From positions 21,662,412 through 21,726,411 of the forward strand of contig NC_084675.1 of assembly GCF_028389875.1 (NCBI RefSeq): DNA of 64,000 nucleotides, in the 5' to 3' direction. The position numbers and the translations under genes were made by a program. This DNA comes from Rhea pennata. Its lineage: Eukaryota; Chordata; Aves; Rheiformes; Rheidae. The notes beneath the pieces are model-generated. The model was not told the origin of the DNA. It did not search any database and saw nothing but the letters and a program-made list of their open reading frames with translations. How positions within the stretch are numbered: the stretch's first letter is position 1; every line of letters begins with the position of its first letter. Shown here one piece after another: positions 30,762-41,979 of the stretch.

Positions 30762-33700
30762 AGGGCCTGTCCCCGGTCGCGCGTCTCCAGTCAATATGGG
30801 GTGAAAAAACGCCCGAGCTGGGCACCTGCGGGCTCAGGGGCACTAACCCTTAGGGGACCTTGTGTCTTCGCCTTTCTTGGGAAACTGGCCACGTGCGGGC
30901 GTCTTCGGGGAGGGCAACTGCAGAGCTGCTGCACAGGCGAGGCAGCTCCTGGGGAGGATGTTTCTCCTTTATCCGGGCGCCTTATTAGCTCCATCGCACT
31001 GAAGTATCCTCGAATCCTCGCCCCAGCATCTGTCACTTGCCACCCACAGATAAATATTCATCCCTTGCTTTTTTCTTTTCTTTTTTTTTTTTTTTTAGCA
31101 CATCCACCAGGGCTAGGGGATGGCTCCCTAAATGCACAGCGAGGATTGGGAAGCAAGACGCAGGATTTGTGGTTTTTCCCCCAGTTTTCCCCTTTCTTTG
31201 CATAAGATAAGGGCAAAGCTCAAAACTCCACCAACTGTTGCAGCGCTACCGCCCTCCCGCTCGCAGCCCCGCACGCGCTGCCCAGGCCGGGCAGGGGGGA
31301 CACGGGGGGCAGAGCAGGTCCCGGAGCACGGGCACGGCGCTCGGCACGGCACAGCTCGCCCCAAAGCGCCCACCGGCCGCTAATCTGGTGTGCCCAGCGC
31401 CTAAGTCAGAATTACCCTGAAAGTAGCGGGTCTGGAGTTATTTTGCTGTTGGAAGTGGCTTGTTGATGCACTTTAAATGTCCAGTCTTTAAGCAAATACA
31501 GCGGCGCCCTGGTCCTCCTGGGCCCTGCAGAACTGGCTTCTCTGTGCTAAGAGCGCCCCGAAAATCCAGGTCATTCACACAAAACCCCATAAACGTCGTT
31601 TATAAGGCATCTCGCTATCTTGAAGACTTGGTACAGCACATACCGACAGTGCAATAAGTGACAACAGGAGAGCGATAACTGAGACATCGGGACACCGAAC
31701 ACAGAAAAATGAATCAAAATGCTAAATGCAGATTTTGACCAGCATCATTAAAAATAAATGATATGAACTCATTATAATTACTTATCTCCCTGGAACATGC
31801 TGCTTAGTTTCAGGTACAGCTCAGGACAGAAGAAGGAGGATTCTGACCTGGCGAGAAGTACGCGGCACAGGAATTGCCGAACGGGATTAAACCCAAGCTC
31901 CATCTCCTCCAGGATTTTGTCCGGCACTAGACACCTTGGGGAGAAGCGTGGGACCCCTCCCGAGGGTAGTCTGACCCCTTGCGCGTCTCTTCCTGACTGC
32001 TAGCGGACTGACCAAAGCCCCGAAGCGAAATTGTGATGTCCTTTCACAAAGTTTTTCGTCACCTGGGATAAACTTGGGTGCCCGTGACAGCGCCATAAAT
32101 GCGCAGCCGCTTTATCAGTCTCAGCTCACCGTATAGGAACAACATGGAAAATTCCTCGTGCGGGTCTCTCAGCCTGCTTGGAAGGTGTTTCCTCTCCTTG
32201 TTCAAAGAGGGAAATGGAGATGGGAGCTTTGCTAGGGGTTTCGAGGCCAGGCCCCGTAGGGCTGCATCGTTCTCCGGGTCGTATGGCGAGCCAAAGCTCC
32301 GAGGAAAGCTTGGGCACGTTTGGGGGAGAGCGGCGGCGGGGGGCTGCTGTGGGTTGCCCGGGGACGTCTCGGGCTTTCTGTGCAAAGCCCAGGGCGTCCG
32401 CACGGACGGCGGGGACGGGGCCTGGCATCCCGCCGAGCTCCTGTCGGCTGTGCAGCGCCTGCTCCTGCCCGCGAACGTTTTCCCCTTGACGCTCCAGCTC
32501 ATGGAGGCATGTGGGGTGTTTTTCAAGATTTTCAGCTTCATTTTTTGAAACAAAGTTTCCTTGCAGACTGTTGCTGAAAAATAATTCTTACAGAGGTGGA
32601 AACCAGAAGACAAGAACCTAAAAACACAGTGTGTTTTAAGACAACTTGATTTTTTAATTAATCTGATTAATTTTGACTGCCTGGAATTGGTAACGCTGAT
32701 GCAAATGAACGGCCTGTACTACTGTAGACATGACTTGAAGGTGCAAGTATGGGAATGGCACAAACGCCAGGCAACGAAAGGACAGAAAAAGGGGCTGAAG
32801 CTGAGAAAAAACATCCTGACCATGGGACGGGGAGAAACCTCTGGGAAATGGGATCTGTGGCTGTGCACAACTGTTGCTGCTCTCGTAGCCGAGAGCTGCC
32901 GCTGCGTTTGGTGCTGTGCAACATGCAGAAGCGCCGGGAACGGGCCCAGAGGGAGGCAGCGCCTTGGAGGAAAAACACTTGAATGGCCAACGCTTATATT
33001 TGGGGGGCTGATACGTGTTTTTTCCTCACGAAGACAGATTTCTGCCTTTTATTGTAAGTGCGTAAGCGATCGCAGTCCATGCGTGAGCGTTGCCTTGGCA
33101 CAATCGCTGCTTCCCCCAGACCTTTCGCAGAGGAGGCTCCGCTCGCTCTTAACCTACGGCACAGCACCATGAACTGTCACGAATGAGTGCCGAGCCGGTG
33201 CGGAGCCCCCAGGTTCGCAAGCGTTCGCCCGGAGACGATCGCAGTAGCGACACGATTTCCCCTTTATGGCAACGCTTTGGGCGCGCAAGGTGCTTCCCTG
33301 GACTGAGGAAGGGATTTCTTCCGCGGGAAATAAAAGCAGGATGTCGTGGAGGCCCCCGGGGGTGAAGGCTGAGGTTGTCTGCACCGGGATCGAGCCCCGA
33401 GCCCCGGCTCGGGGACCGGCACCATTTCGGGGAGCGGGAGAGCCCTCCGCGGAGCCGGCTCTCGCTCCCGCGCGCTGCCCTGAAGGCGCCGCTGAGAAGT
33501 GGGGTGAGATCACCGAGTTTGCCGCGAGGATTAGAGCGCCGGAGGATTAACGGACTAAGCATTAGCCCGATTTTACTCTACTTTGTGAGGGGAGCACATT
33601 GCCGACAATAAAGGTGCCGAGCGATACGCTAACGTGTTGAGCGGCCGCAGGCGGAAGCCTGTATTTCTCCTGGCTGCGGGACCCGGCGCCCTGCGAAGCT

Positions 33701-35039
33701 CCGCGGCCGCCCTGAGAGCATTACGAGCCCCGTCGGAATTAGCGATGCTGAGATTTGATTGTCATTATAATGTTTTGCAGCATTTCTCCAAAGGCTGGCT
33801 GGAAAAGGCAATTACCGGCGAATGCAAACAAACTCGGGGAAGCATGAGATATAGAAATAACGAGCGAGAAGAGGGAGGGGGCGCTCGGAACAGACTTGCC
33901 TTTCGCTGCACACAGAGCAGAGCAAATTGAGCTCCCCCCGCCCATGCAAAGACCCTGAACGCCCGCGAAGCCGCTGCCAGGCGTGCCTGGGTGCAGGCGG
34001 GGTCTGCAGGCGTGCTGCTCGCACGGATGTCAGCCCAGCGGAATTTCCCCATGGGATTTGCTGGAGTGGCTTCTGCTTAACACGATAAGGACACAAACTT
34101 GTTTCCGGCCAGTCCTTGTGGACGGCAGCTCGATGCCTGCCGCTGCAGAGGTAGGACATTGGCTTCAGGCCTTTGCTCCATGTCTGGCTGTAGGTTTGCC
34201 GTAGGCTGTGAGAAGCCACTTAAATCCTTAGTACCCACAGGAGGAGGAGGCAGACGCCTAATTTTGTTAGTGACGTTGCTCCTCGGTCTTGCTCTGTGCC
34301 TCAGTTTCCCATCTGTAAAGTGCAAATATCCACAGTCTTTGCAATACCACGGTGCATATTGATGTTTGCCGAGATGCTCAGCTGTGCCAGGAAGGGAAAG
34401 TGCAGCTAGACTCTTTGCAAAGTTGTTTTCCGTTGTTGTTGCACCCACTGGGTGGAGGCAGGTCCCTGACTCCAACGGGAGGCTGCACAAATCCCATCTC
34501 TTCTCTGCCGATCCTGGGTCTCGTGCTGCGTCTGCCGGGGGGGCAGCCGGCTCTGCTGTGGCCACAGCCCCCTGCCCACCTCCGTGCCCACTCTGGAGGG
34601 GCAATTCGGGAGCTTGCGTGAGCCCCCCTCAGATTTACCCTCTCCCCGTGGCTCTGCTGCCTCCCTGCTGCCAGCCCCTGTGTCTTCCCGTTGCTCCAAG
34701 GTCCAGCGCAGGCTGCTCCGGGCTGCGGCGGCGTTCCTGGGCTGTCTGGGGCTGGGTGGCCGGCAGTGGAGAAGGGGAGAAGCAGGAGCGGAGCCCAGCC
34801 CCAGGCTCTGGCTGCTTGCAAAGCCGCCTGCTAGGGTCCGTCATCCAAACCCACCATCCCCACTGTTTTGTGTGCTTAGCTGGAGGGTCCTGCCAGTCCT
34901 GGGTGCTCAGCACTTTAAAAAAATGCAAGGTAACCGTGCTGATACAAGCCACATGCCTCCTTTTAATCATTTATTATTTGTTGAGCCCCAGCAATGTACT
35001 TAATGCTACTCATCACCCAGGCAGAAGCACCGCAGCCCG

Positions 35040-35640
35040 TGACAGCTCCGCTGTAGTCCTCCTCCTCTCCTCTCCTCTCCCTCGCTCTCCTCGCCGTGGA
35101 CGCGCAGACCTCGCCGTGCCCACCGCACATCCAGCCTCGTGGGCAGCGGTGCGACCCGCTGCCCCGCGTTTGTACGTGCACGCCGTCGCTGCCTCCTCGT
35201 AAACCCGCTCCCGGTTTCCCTCCCCTGCGCAAGCGGCTGCCGCCGGCGAAGCCTCTGCCGGTGGCGCGGCGGGGTGCGGTGCTGGCGGCGGCGCGGGCGC
35301 CTCGGCCGGGCCGGGGGAGGCGAGCTGCCGCTGGCTCCGTATCCGTGCGGCGATGCACCCGTTTGCACGCGAGTTTGCCTTTCCGGGGGTGGGGGGCAGC
35401 CGCTTTCCCGACCGGCCGTGAGGCTGACGGCGTGGTGGCCCCAGGCCTCCCTTCAGCTCTGGCTGGGCTTTGCCCGCGGTGCGGCGTGCGGCTCGCGGCG
35501 CCGCTGCTTCGCTTGCCGCCGGCTCGGCGCCTGGGGACGGGGCGGGAAACGCGAGTCACCCTCCAGCTTTCGCCTGCGGCGCTCCGGCTTGTCCCGCGGC
35601 CAGGACGGGTGGAGAGCGATACCTATAAAACCTGCTTCTC
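35040..35640. promoter_or_regulatory. Intragenic CpG island, JPH3 intron 1
   Basis: About 600 bases of dense CpG, starting with a CTCTC-type repeat (about 35057-35084). It is immediately followed by an AT-rich block with three TAATTA-type motifs (35660-35790). This arrangement suggests an intronic regulatory element, but that is inference. Confidence 0.5.
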
Positions 35641-35659
35641 GCGGTGTCATTCAAGAGCT

Positions 35660-35790
35660 CTGCCTAATTATTGTCATCGGAGAGCTTTAATTAATGTGCC
35701 GCAGAGCTTACAGGTAAGAGAAGGAGGTGAGCGTAGCAGGAAGGCTCCTTAGCACGAGAAACGAGCGGCTTGTAAGGCCTAATTAATTCT
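35660..35790. promoter_or_regulatory. AT-rich segment with clustered TAATTA motifs
   Basis: TAATTA at 35665-35670, TTAATTAA at 35687-35694 and TAATTAATT at 35780-35788 follow a CpG island. TAATTA is the core bound by many homeodomain proteins. A conserved non-coding element is possible. Confidence 0.3.
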
Positions 35791-37950
35791 GCTGGGTTTT
35801 GAAAAGTGGACGGGAGCTGTGGACAACTCAGGCCGCATTTTCCGAATTTTGCTGAGTTGCAGAAGCAGGCGGGGAATTCTGGATCGCTGCCTGCATCCAG
35901 TACCGGCACCGAAACACGCAGACCTGGCTCCGCTTCAAGGATGGGACAGCGGCTGCGGAGGAGCCGGCCTTTCGGAGCCTGCTGCTCCCACGTTCGCGAA
36001 CGCCCAGGGAGCCACAGCCGTAGCGCTGCCCGTTGTAGCTGAGCTCGAAATACCTGGTGTCAACCCGTAATTTGGGGCTATTTGCGTTTTTCTAACTCCG
36101 TATTGGTGCTGCGTCAGGAATATTTTCCGAAGCTTTTGATGATTCCCCCCCCGCCAGGTGGTGGTGTGAGAATAGCACGGATGTGTCCGTAGACCTCGGA
36201 GCGCTTTGCGAAGCCGTGGGCAGCCCGCGGGGCCGCGGGGCGCGAGCGGCGGAGGCAGGGCGGGACGAGGCCGGGCAGGGCGTTCGGCCAGCCGTGCTGC
36301 GGGCGCTGCCGCGGGCTCCCGGCGGCTCCGTCCCGGGCGCTGGGCGGAGGCGGCGCCTGCCACCGCCGGCCTCAGTACGCAGGGCTGGTGCTTAATGGTT
36401 TTCCTGGAGCGGAGCCAGGGAACGCGGTGACTTGCACGATGCCGAATCCTTCGACGTGGGGGAGGGAGGCAAGAAAATTCAGCCATTCCCAATCAAAAGC
36501 TCCTCGTGTCCTACCTCCCTCCAACGCCGCGGTGAAGATGGGCCGGATTTAGTCGAGCAGATGATGCTGCATCCGGCCCCGGGAAGCCACGAGGACGCTG
36601 ACGGCCGTGAGCCGGCAGCCCCTCGGCTCGTCCCGTCCCGTCCCATCCTGCTGCGTTTCCCACCCTCGCCTTCCTTTGCCGAGTGCAACGCACTAAATTT
36701 CCTGCCTCTGGGGCAGAAAGAGCTTTTTCTGAATGTTTCAGGTCTCCTTCTCCTCTTCCTCCTGCTCTCGTTTGTCATTCTGCGAAAGGCACCTGCTGCC
36801 GGTGGGGAAACCAATTGCACTGATTAAGCGACTCCTGCTGCCGCCGGGCCTCCCAGGCTTGGCGTGGGCTAGGTGTGCAAAGCCGAATCCTTCCCTGCTG
36901 CCCGCTCCAGGGGGGGCCGCAGGATCAGCCCATGAGTTTCGCTCTCCCTTGAAACACGAGCTGCCAGTAGCGTTTTCCCCCAAAGTTTTTTGCCGGTCAG
37001 GTGGAGCAGGAGCCCTCCAGGCTGCCTGGGCTCTTCCCAGGATGAATTTTGGCCTCCTGAGCCAAATGCTGAGAAAGCACTGAAAAACTGCAGCAAATTA
37101 GATTGCTTTTTGGTACTTGTTTTTTCTCCAGAGCAAACGGTCCTTTGCTGGAGAAGCGGGAACGGTGCCTGGGAGCTCGGTGAGGTCCCGCTTGCTGCTC
37201 GCAGCCCCCGGCTGGCTCTGGCTGGCGAGACGGCTCAGCACCTCGCTCCGGGCGCATCGCCCGCCTTCTCCTCCCCGTGTTTCCATCCCCTCCTGCCTTC
37301 TTCCTCTCTCTTTCCAGCGTTTCCGTGAGCCCATCCCTTTCTCTGCTGCGGAGGCAATGAAGGAGCGGAGGACTAGTCTCCCGGATCCACCTTTCCGGAT
37401 GACTTTAGCTGTTTTCTCCCAGCCTGAGGTTATCCCTGCCATGGTCCTGTCCCCGACTCGGGGCAGTGAGGGACGAGGAGATGGCAACTTATGTGAAATA
37501 AAGCCGGCCCCTCCAGCCTGCTGAGGGATGTTTATCCCCCTGCGCAAAGCTTGCGGAAAAGCCTAACGAGTCATAACGCCCTGGGTCAGCTCTGAACGCG
37601 CGGTGGAGGCGTTTTATCAGGTTTTCAGGAAACCTGAAAACTGGCACTGGGTTGGATTTTTCTTATATTCCTTCTGGCCCTGATTTTGCTGCTCCTACAA
37701 TGAATGGCAAAATTCCCGTGCCCATTCCCAGAGTGGGATCAGGCGATCTTCTCAGCAGGGTGGGGGTGGCTGAGGCCTCTTGGCTCGCTTCGCCCGCGCT
37801 CTCCTTCTTTCGATGCATCTGCTCTTCTCTGCGACTCCCAGCAGCGCCCGCCTTGGCTGCCCGGCTCTGCTGCCCGCGGCCGCCTGCCCTGACCGCGTAA
37901 TGGATGCTGCATTTTCCCCGATGTAACCGCTCCATTAATGTCATGCAATT

Positions 37951-37968
37951 AATGCTTCAGGAAGCATT
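37951..37968. repeat. Perfect palindrome containing TTCnnGAA
   Basis: AATGCTTC, two bases, GAAGCATT: an 8-bp inverted repeat with a 2-base spacer. The centre TTCAGGAA fits the inverted pair of heat-shock element units. It lies in an AT-rich segment with ATTAAT and AATTAAT motifs (37932-37953). Confidence 0.85.
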
Positions 37969-39449
37969 TTGCAAATATTGATAGCAAGGCAAGAGCTACA
38001 GCACAGAAATGGTTGCAACTCTGGTTGTATTATCCTAGTAAGTCCCAGATTACCTAGCTCTGGATGGACCAAGGAAGGTTTCCTTTTGGTGTTCAGGACG
38101 GTTTCTTGACTGACCCTGGGAGATGCGCCACTCTCTGCATTTGCACCGAAGTCCTTGGGGATGGTGGGTGCTCAGCACCTTGGCAGATCGGACTGAGTCC
38201 TTTTTGTATCAGACGTGCTCATCCCCTTGCACCGGCTGCCGTCCCGTGGCCTGGAGCTGCATGGGGTTTGTGTTGTACGTTCCCCTTTCGGCTCCTGAGC
38301 TCTGAAGCAGCCCAAGAGCTGGGCCAACCCAGGCATGTAAAGTGGAAAATAATAAAACCTTATTTCCTCTGCAGGGAGAAACGGTCTCCTGGCTCCTTGT
38401 GAGATTAAGATTTGTGCATATATCTGCAAATGTTAGGGGGCAGAGGTTAAGCTGAGCCATGCAAGGGGAGGAGGTGGCGGTGCTTAGCAATGCAGATCAG
38501 ATGGCTCTGAGGCCTTCCAGTGCTCATAGCCAAATCCTGGGATATTTGGGGGTTTTAAAGGTAATGAAGTCAGACGGAGGAATGTCACTTGGGTACGGGA
38601 GGAGGGATGGGGCAGCTGCACCCCCTCAAGCATGCGCTCAGCTCCTTGGACAGGAGTCTCCTTGCTCTCCTGGTGTCCATGAAGGTGACTAGATGTCTTG
38701 AGGGCCATCAGGGTGGTGCCATGCTCTCCTGGGCAGTCTCAGGAGGCAATCCTTGCCGATGCCCCCAGTGGGGAAGCCATCAGAGGAGCAATGGAGAGCC
38801 AGGAGAGCAGACTTGGGGGATGCAGCCTTAAGACCCGCGGCTTGGGGTTTGCTCTCCACTGTGCTAGGAGTGGCGAGGCAGAGTGGGCTGGCCGGATGGG
38901 ACAGCTTCCCCGCATCCCTCGAGTCTCTGCTTGTAAAAATTAGTCTTGCCAAGGAGATGGAGCAATTGCTCCTGGCAGCCATGCAGTTCTAGGAGTAGGT
39001 TTTAAGGCCATGCAAAGACAGCAGCTTCCTGGGCACCTCTACCGTGCTGGAGACAGGCACAGACGGTCGCTGCAGCTGGAACCCGCTGTGACCGATTTGC
39101 TGCCTCTGCTCCAGCTGAGACGTGCTGTCACGCCTGCTCTGACAGCACTCCGTGCTGCTCTTTGCTACTCCTCTGGTTTTCAGCAAAAGGCCTTGCTTGC
39201 TTTACGATGCTTCGTTTTAATCTGTTTCTTTTCAGCTGGAGATTTGCTCGGGGATGGAGAAGTCGAGGGACTTGCGTGGGGGCTAGGGGCTGAGATGAGC
39301 CCCTAGTTCAACCTAGGGAGAAGGAGCGCAGGGCCTGAGCAGCACAGGCTCTGATGGACGAAGTGCGGGGCCTTTTCTCCCTGATCCCCCTACCCACGTT
39401 GGCATCCTTCCCTGAAACCACTTGAAATCTTCAAAATCCTCCCTGCAGT

Positions 39450-40610
39450 GCTGGTGGCCCCCCGCTCCTCAGGCCGTGGGCAGACTTGGGCGCCAGAGCA
39501 GGCTCGGGGGTGAACCGGACCCGCTGTGTGCACCCAGCCGGCGGGCGATGCCCGATGCCTCCCCAGACCCACGCGCCGGCCCCGGCCCCCGCCCCGATCT
39601 CCCCGCGGGCTGCCCTGCCGGCGCTCCCACCATCTCCTCTGCCAGCCCTTCCGGGTGCCCGCCGTAATCCCGGCGCCTTGCCTCCCCCCGCGCTAATCCT
39701 ATAAACCCTGGGTAAATCCCGCCCTGCCTCTCCGGGGCCCGGCTCAGACACAGTGGCTGGGGGGGGGGTCCCCCTCACTTTTTGGGGTGCTCAGGGCCAT
39801 CACTCGGAGAAGGCAATGAGTCCCCCCCGCTCAGGGGGTCGCCTGCGCCGGAGCACCGGGAACGGCCCCTGCACCCGGCACGGCTTTCCCACGGCGCAGC
39901 TTTCCCGCGGCGTAGCTTTCCCACGGTGCAGCTTTCCCACGGTCCCCGCAGTGCCCGAGCCCCCGGGGTGCTCGTCTGCGGGGGTCTGCCCGCCCCAGCG
40001 GCATGGGGACCGCAGGCAGCGGCCGCTCGCTAGCTCTGGGGGAGCAAAATAGCCTTGATCTCTTTCTGCCTTTAGTTTCCCTCTGCACGAACGGAGGCAA
40101 AATGCTTTCAAAGCCTCCGAAGGACAGCGCGGGTTCTCCCGGGGGTTTTTCTGGCGCAGAAGGCAGGCGGCAGCGCGTGGCCCGGCCGAAGGGCTGGGCA
40201 AACGCCCGTTCCTCCGAGGATGCGCCTCGGGACGGGACTCCTGCGGCCAAAACAACCGACTCGAGCGGACCCGACCGGTTGCTCCCTGCCACGAACCGCA
40301 GCCTCATTGCTGAGGGCGAAGAGCAGGTTGTGCGGGCAGGGGATGGCAGGTCTCTATCAGGCCGAGCCGGAGGTCACCGCCGGGGCCCCGCGACGCCGTT
40401 TTTCCCAGGGCCCTTTCGGTTTGATTTGTTCAGGGCTCAGCGTTTCGGGGCGCGCTGCAGGCGCCCGCTCCGGAGCGCCGCTGGCGCTGTCCCGGCCGGG
40501 CGGGCTGCTCGCGGCCGCCGCTTTCCGACGCAGATGCTCCGCAGCCGCCTTGCGGCGAGGTCCTGCGTGCACTCCAGCCGGCTAACTACCGGTTAGGTAA
40601 CTCCAGTAAG
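39450..40610. promoter_or_regulatory. Large intragenic CpG island upstream of JPH3 exon 2
   Basis: More than 1 kb of GC- and CpG-rich sequence ending about 600 bases before exon 2. It contains a 16-bp tandem repeat (39883-39943). An alternative JPH3 promoter here could give a transcript starting before exon 2, but no start site can be read directly. Confidence 0.5.
39883..39943 (+). repeat. 16-bp tandem repeat, nearly four copies
   Basis: The unit GCTTTCCCACGGCGCA occurs at 39883-39898, 39899-39914 and 39915-39930, and partly at 39931-39943, with one to three substitutions per copy. It is a short GC-rich minisatellite. Confidence 0.93.
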
Positions 40611-41201
40611 TGCCCCTGCAAAGGCAGGAGTTCAAACAGGGGCACGTTTCCGAGGATAATAACCGAGCGGATCTCTCCCTATGAGGCCTTTATTCCTATA
40701 TAACCGCTCCCTGCTGCTGCTCGCCGCATGAAAGGCGCAACGTGTATAAATGAATGCATTGTAATATACCATCCGCTTTGATCACCGTCGGCGGCAGGCG
40801 GCCGGAGTAGACGAGCTCCGAGTCCGCTCTTGGATAGCAGCTCCCCCACCCTATCTCCCTGCTCGCCTCCCTTTCGGACGAGGGTGTTGAGCTAATGGGC
40901 AGTTCCTAGAAGGATCGCGCCGCGTGCGGCGATGCCTTGGCTGTGGAAAGGGTGTTTCCGAGCTGCAGCTGAGATGCATGCCTGGGAGCTGACCGAGATA
41001 TTTTCTTCCTCCTGCAACGTGACGTTCCAGTCTCTGTAACGGAGGCGCCCGGGGTGGGGAGTGGGGATCCAGGTTGCACTTGGCTCTTCCGAGTCCGGAC
41101 GCTCCCAGCCAGGAAGCGTTCAGCGGGGGGCTTGGTGCGGCCGCTGCGCCGCGGGATGCCCTGCCATGAACACCCTCTCTGCTTCTGTCTCCTCCTCGCA
41201 G

Positions 41202-41979
41202 GCACGTACCAGGGCCAGTGGGTCGGGGGCATGCGCCAGGGCTACGGCGTCCGCCAGAGCGTTCCCTACGGCATGGCGGCGGTTATCAGGTCACCCCTGA
41301 GGACCTCCATCAACTCCCTGCGCAGCGAGCACACCAACGGCACCGCGCTGCACCCCGACTCCTCGCCGGCGGTGGCCGGCAGCCCCGCCGTCTCCCGGGG
41401 CGGCTTCGTCCTCATGGCCCACAGCGACGCCGAGATCCTCAAGAGCAAGAAGAAGGGCATCTTCCGGCGGTCCCTGCTGAGCGGGCTCAAGCTCCGTAAG
41501 TCCGAGTCCAAGAGCTCCTTGGCCAGCCAGCGGAGCAAGCAGAGCTCTTTCCGGAGCGAGGCCGGGATGAGCACGGTCAGCTCCACTGCCAGCGACATCA
41601 ACTCCACCATCAGCCTGGGCGAAGGTGAGGCCGAGCTCTCCGTCATCGAAGACGACATCGATGCCACCACCACCGAGATCTACGTCGGCGAGTGGAAGAA
41701 CGACAAGCGGTCGGGCTTCGGGGTGAGCCAGCGCTCAGACGGGCTCAAGTACGAGGGAGAGTGGGCCAACAACAAGCGCAACGGCTACGGCTGCATGACC
41801 TTCCCGGACGGCACCAAGGAGGAGGGCAAGTACAAGCAGAACGTCCTCGTCAGCGGCAAGAGGAAGAACCTCATCCCGCTGCGGGCCAGCAAGATCCGCG
41901 AGAAGGTGGATCGGGCCGTCGAGGCAGCCGAGAGGGCGGCCACCATCGCCAAGCAGAAAGCAGAGATCGCGGCGTCCAG
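41202..41979 (+). CDS. JPH3: JPH3 coding exon 2 (MORN VI, joining region, MORN VII-VIII)
   Basis: This exon encodes the end of codon 128 to residue 386 plus two bases of codon 387. It begins after CCTCGCAG with [19 protein letters not shown] (MORN VI, about 129-147). The joining region, about 148-285, is basic and serine-rich ([20 protein letters not shown] at 209-228). MORN VII and VIII are at about 286-308 and 309-331. From about 355 a charged, alanine-rich helix begins ([20 protein letters not shown], 359-378). The joining region and the two late MORN motifs are conserved in all junctophilins. The donor is TCCAG|GTAAGG at 41980, phase 2. Third codon positions are almost all G or C, and the exon lies in its own CpG-rich domain, unlike exon 4. 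Confidence 0.98.
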
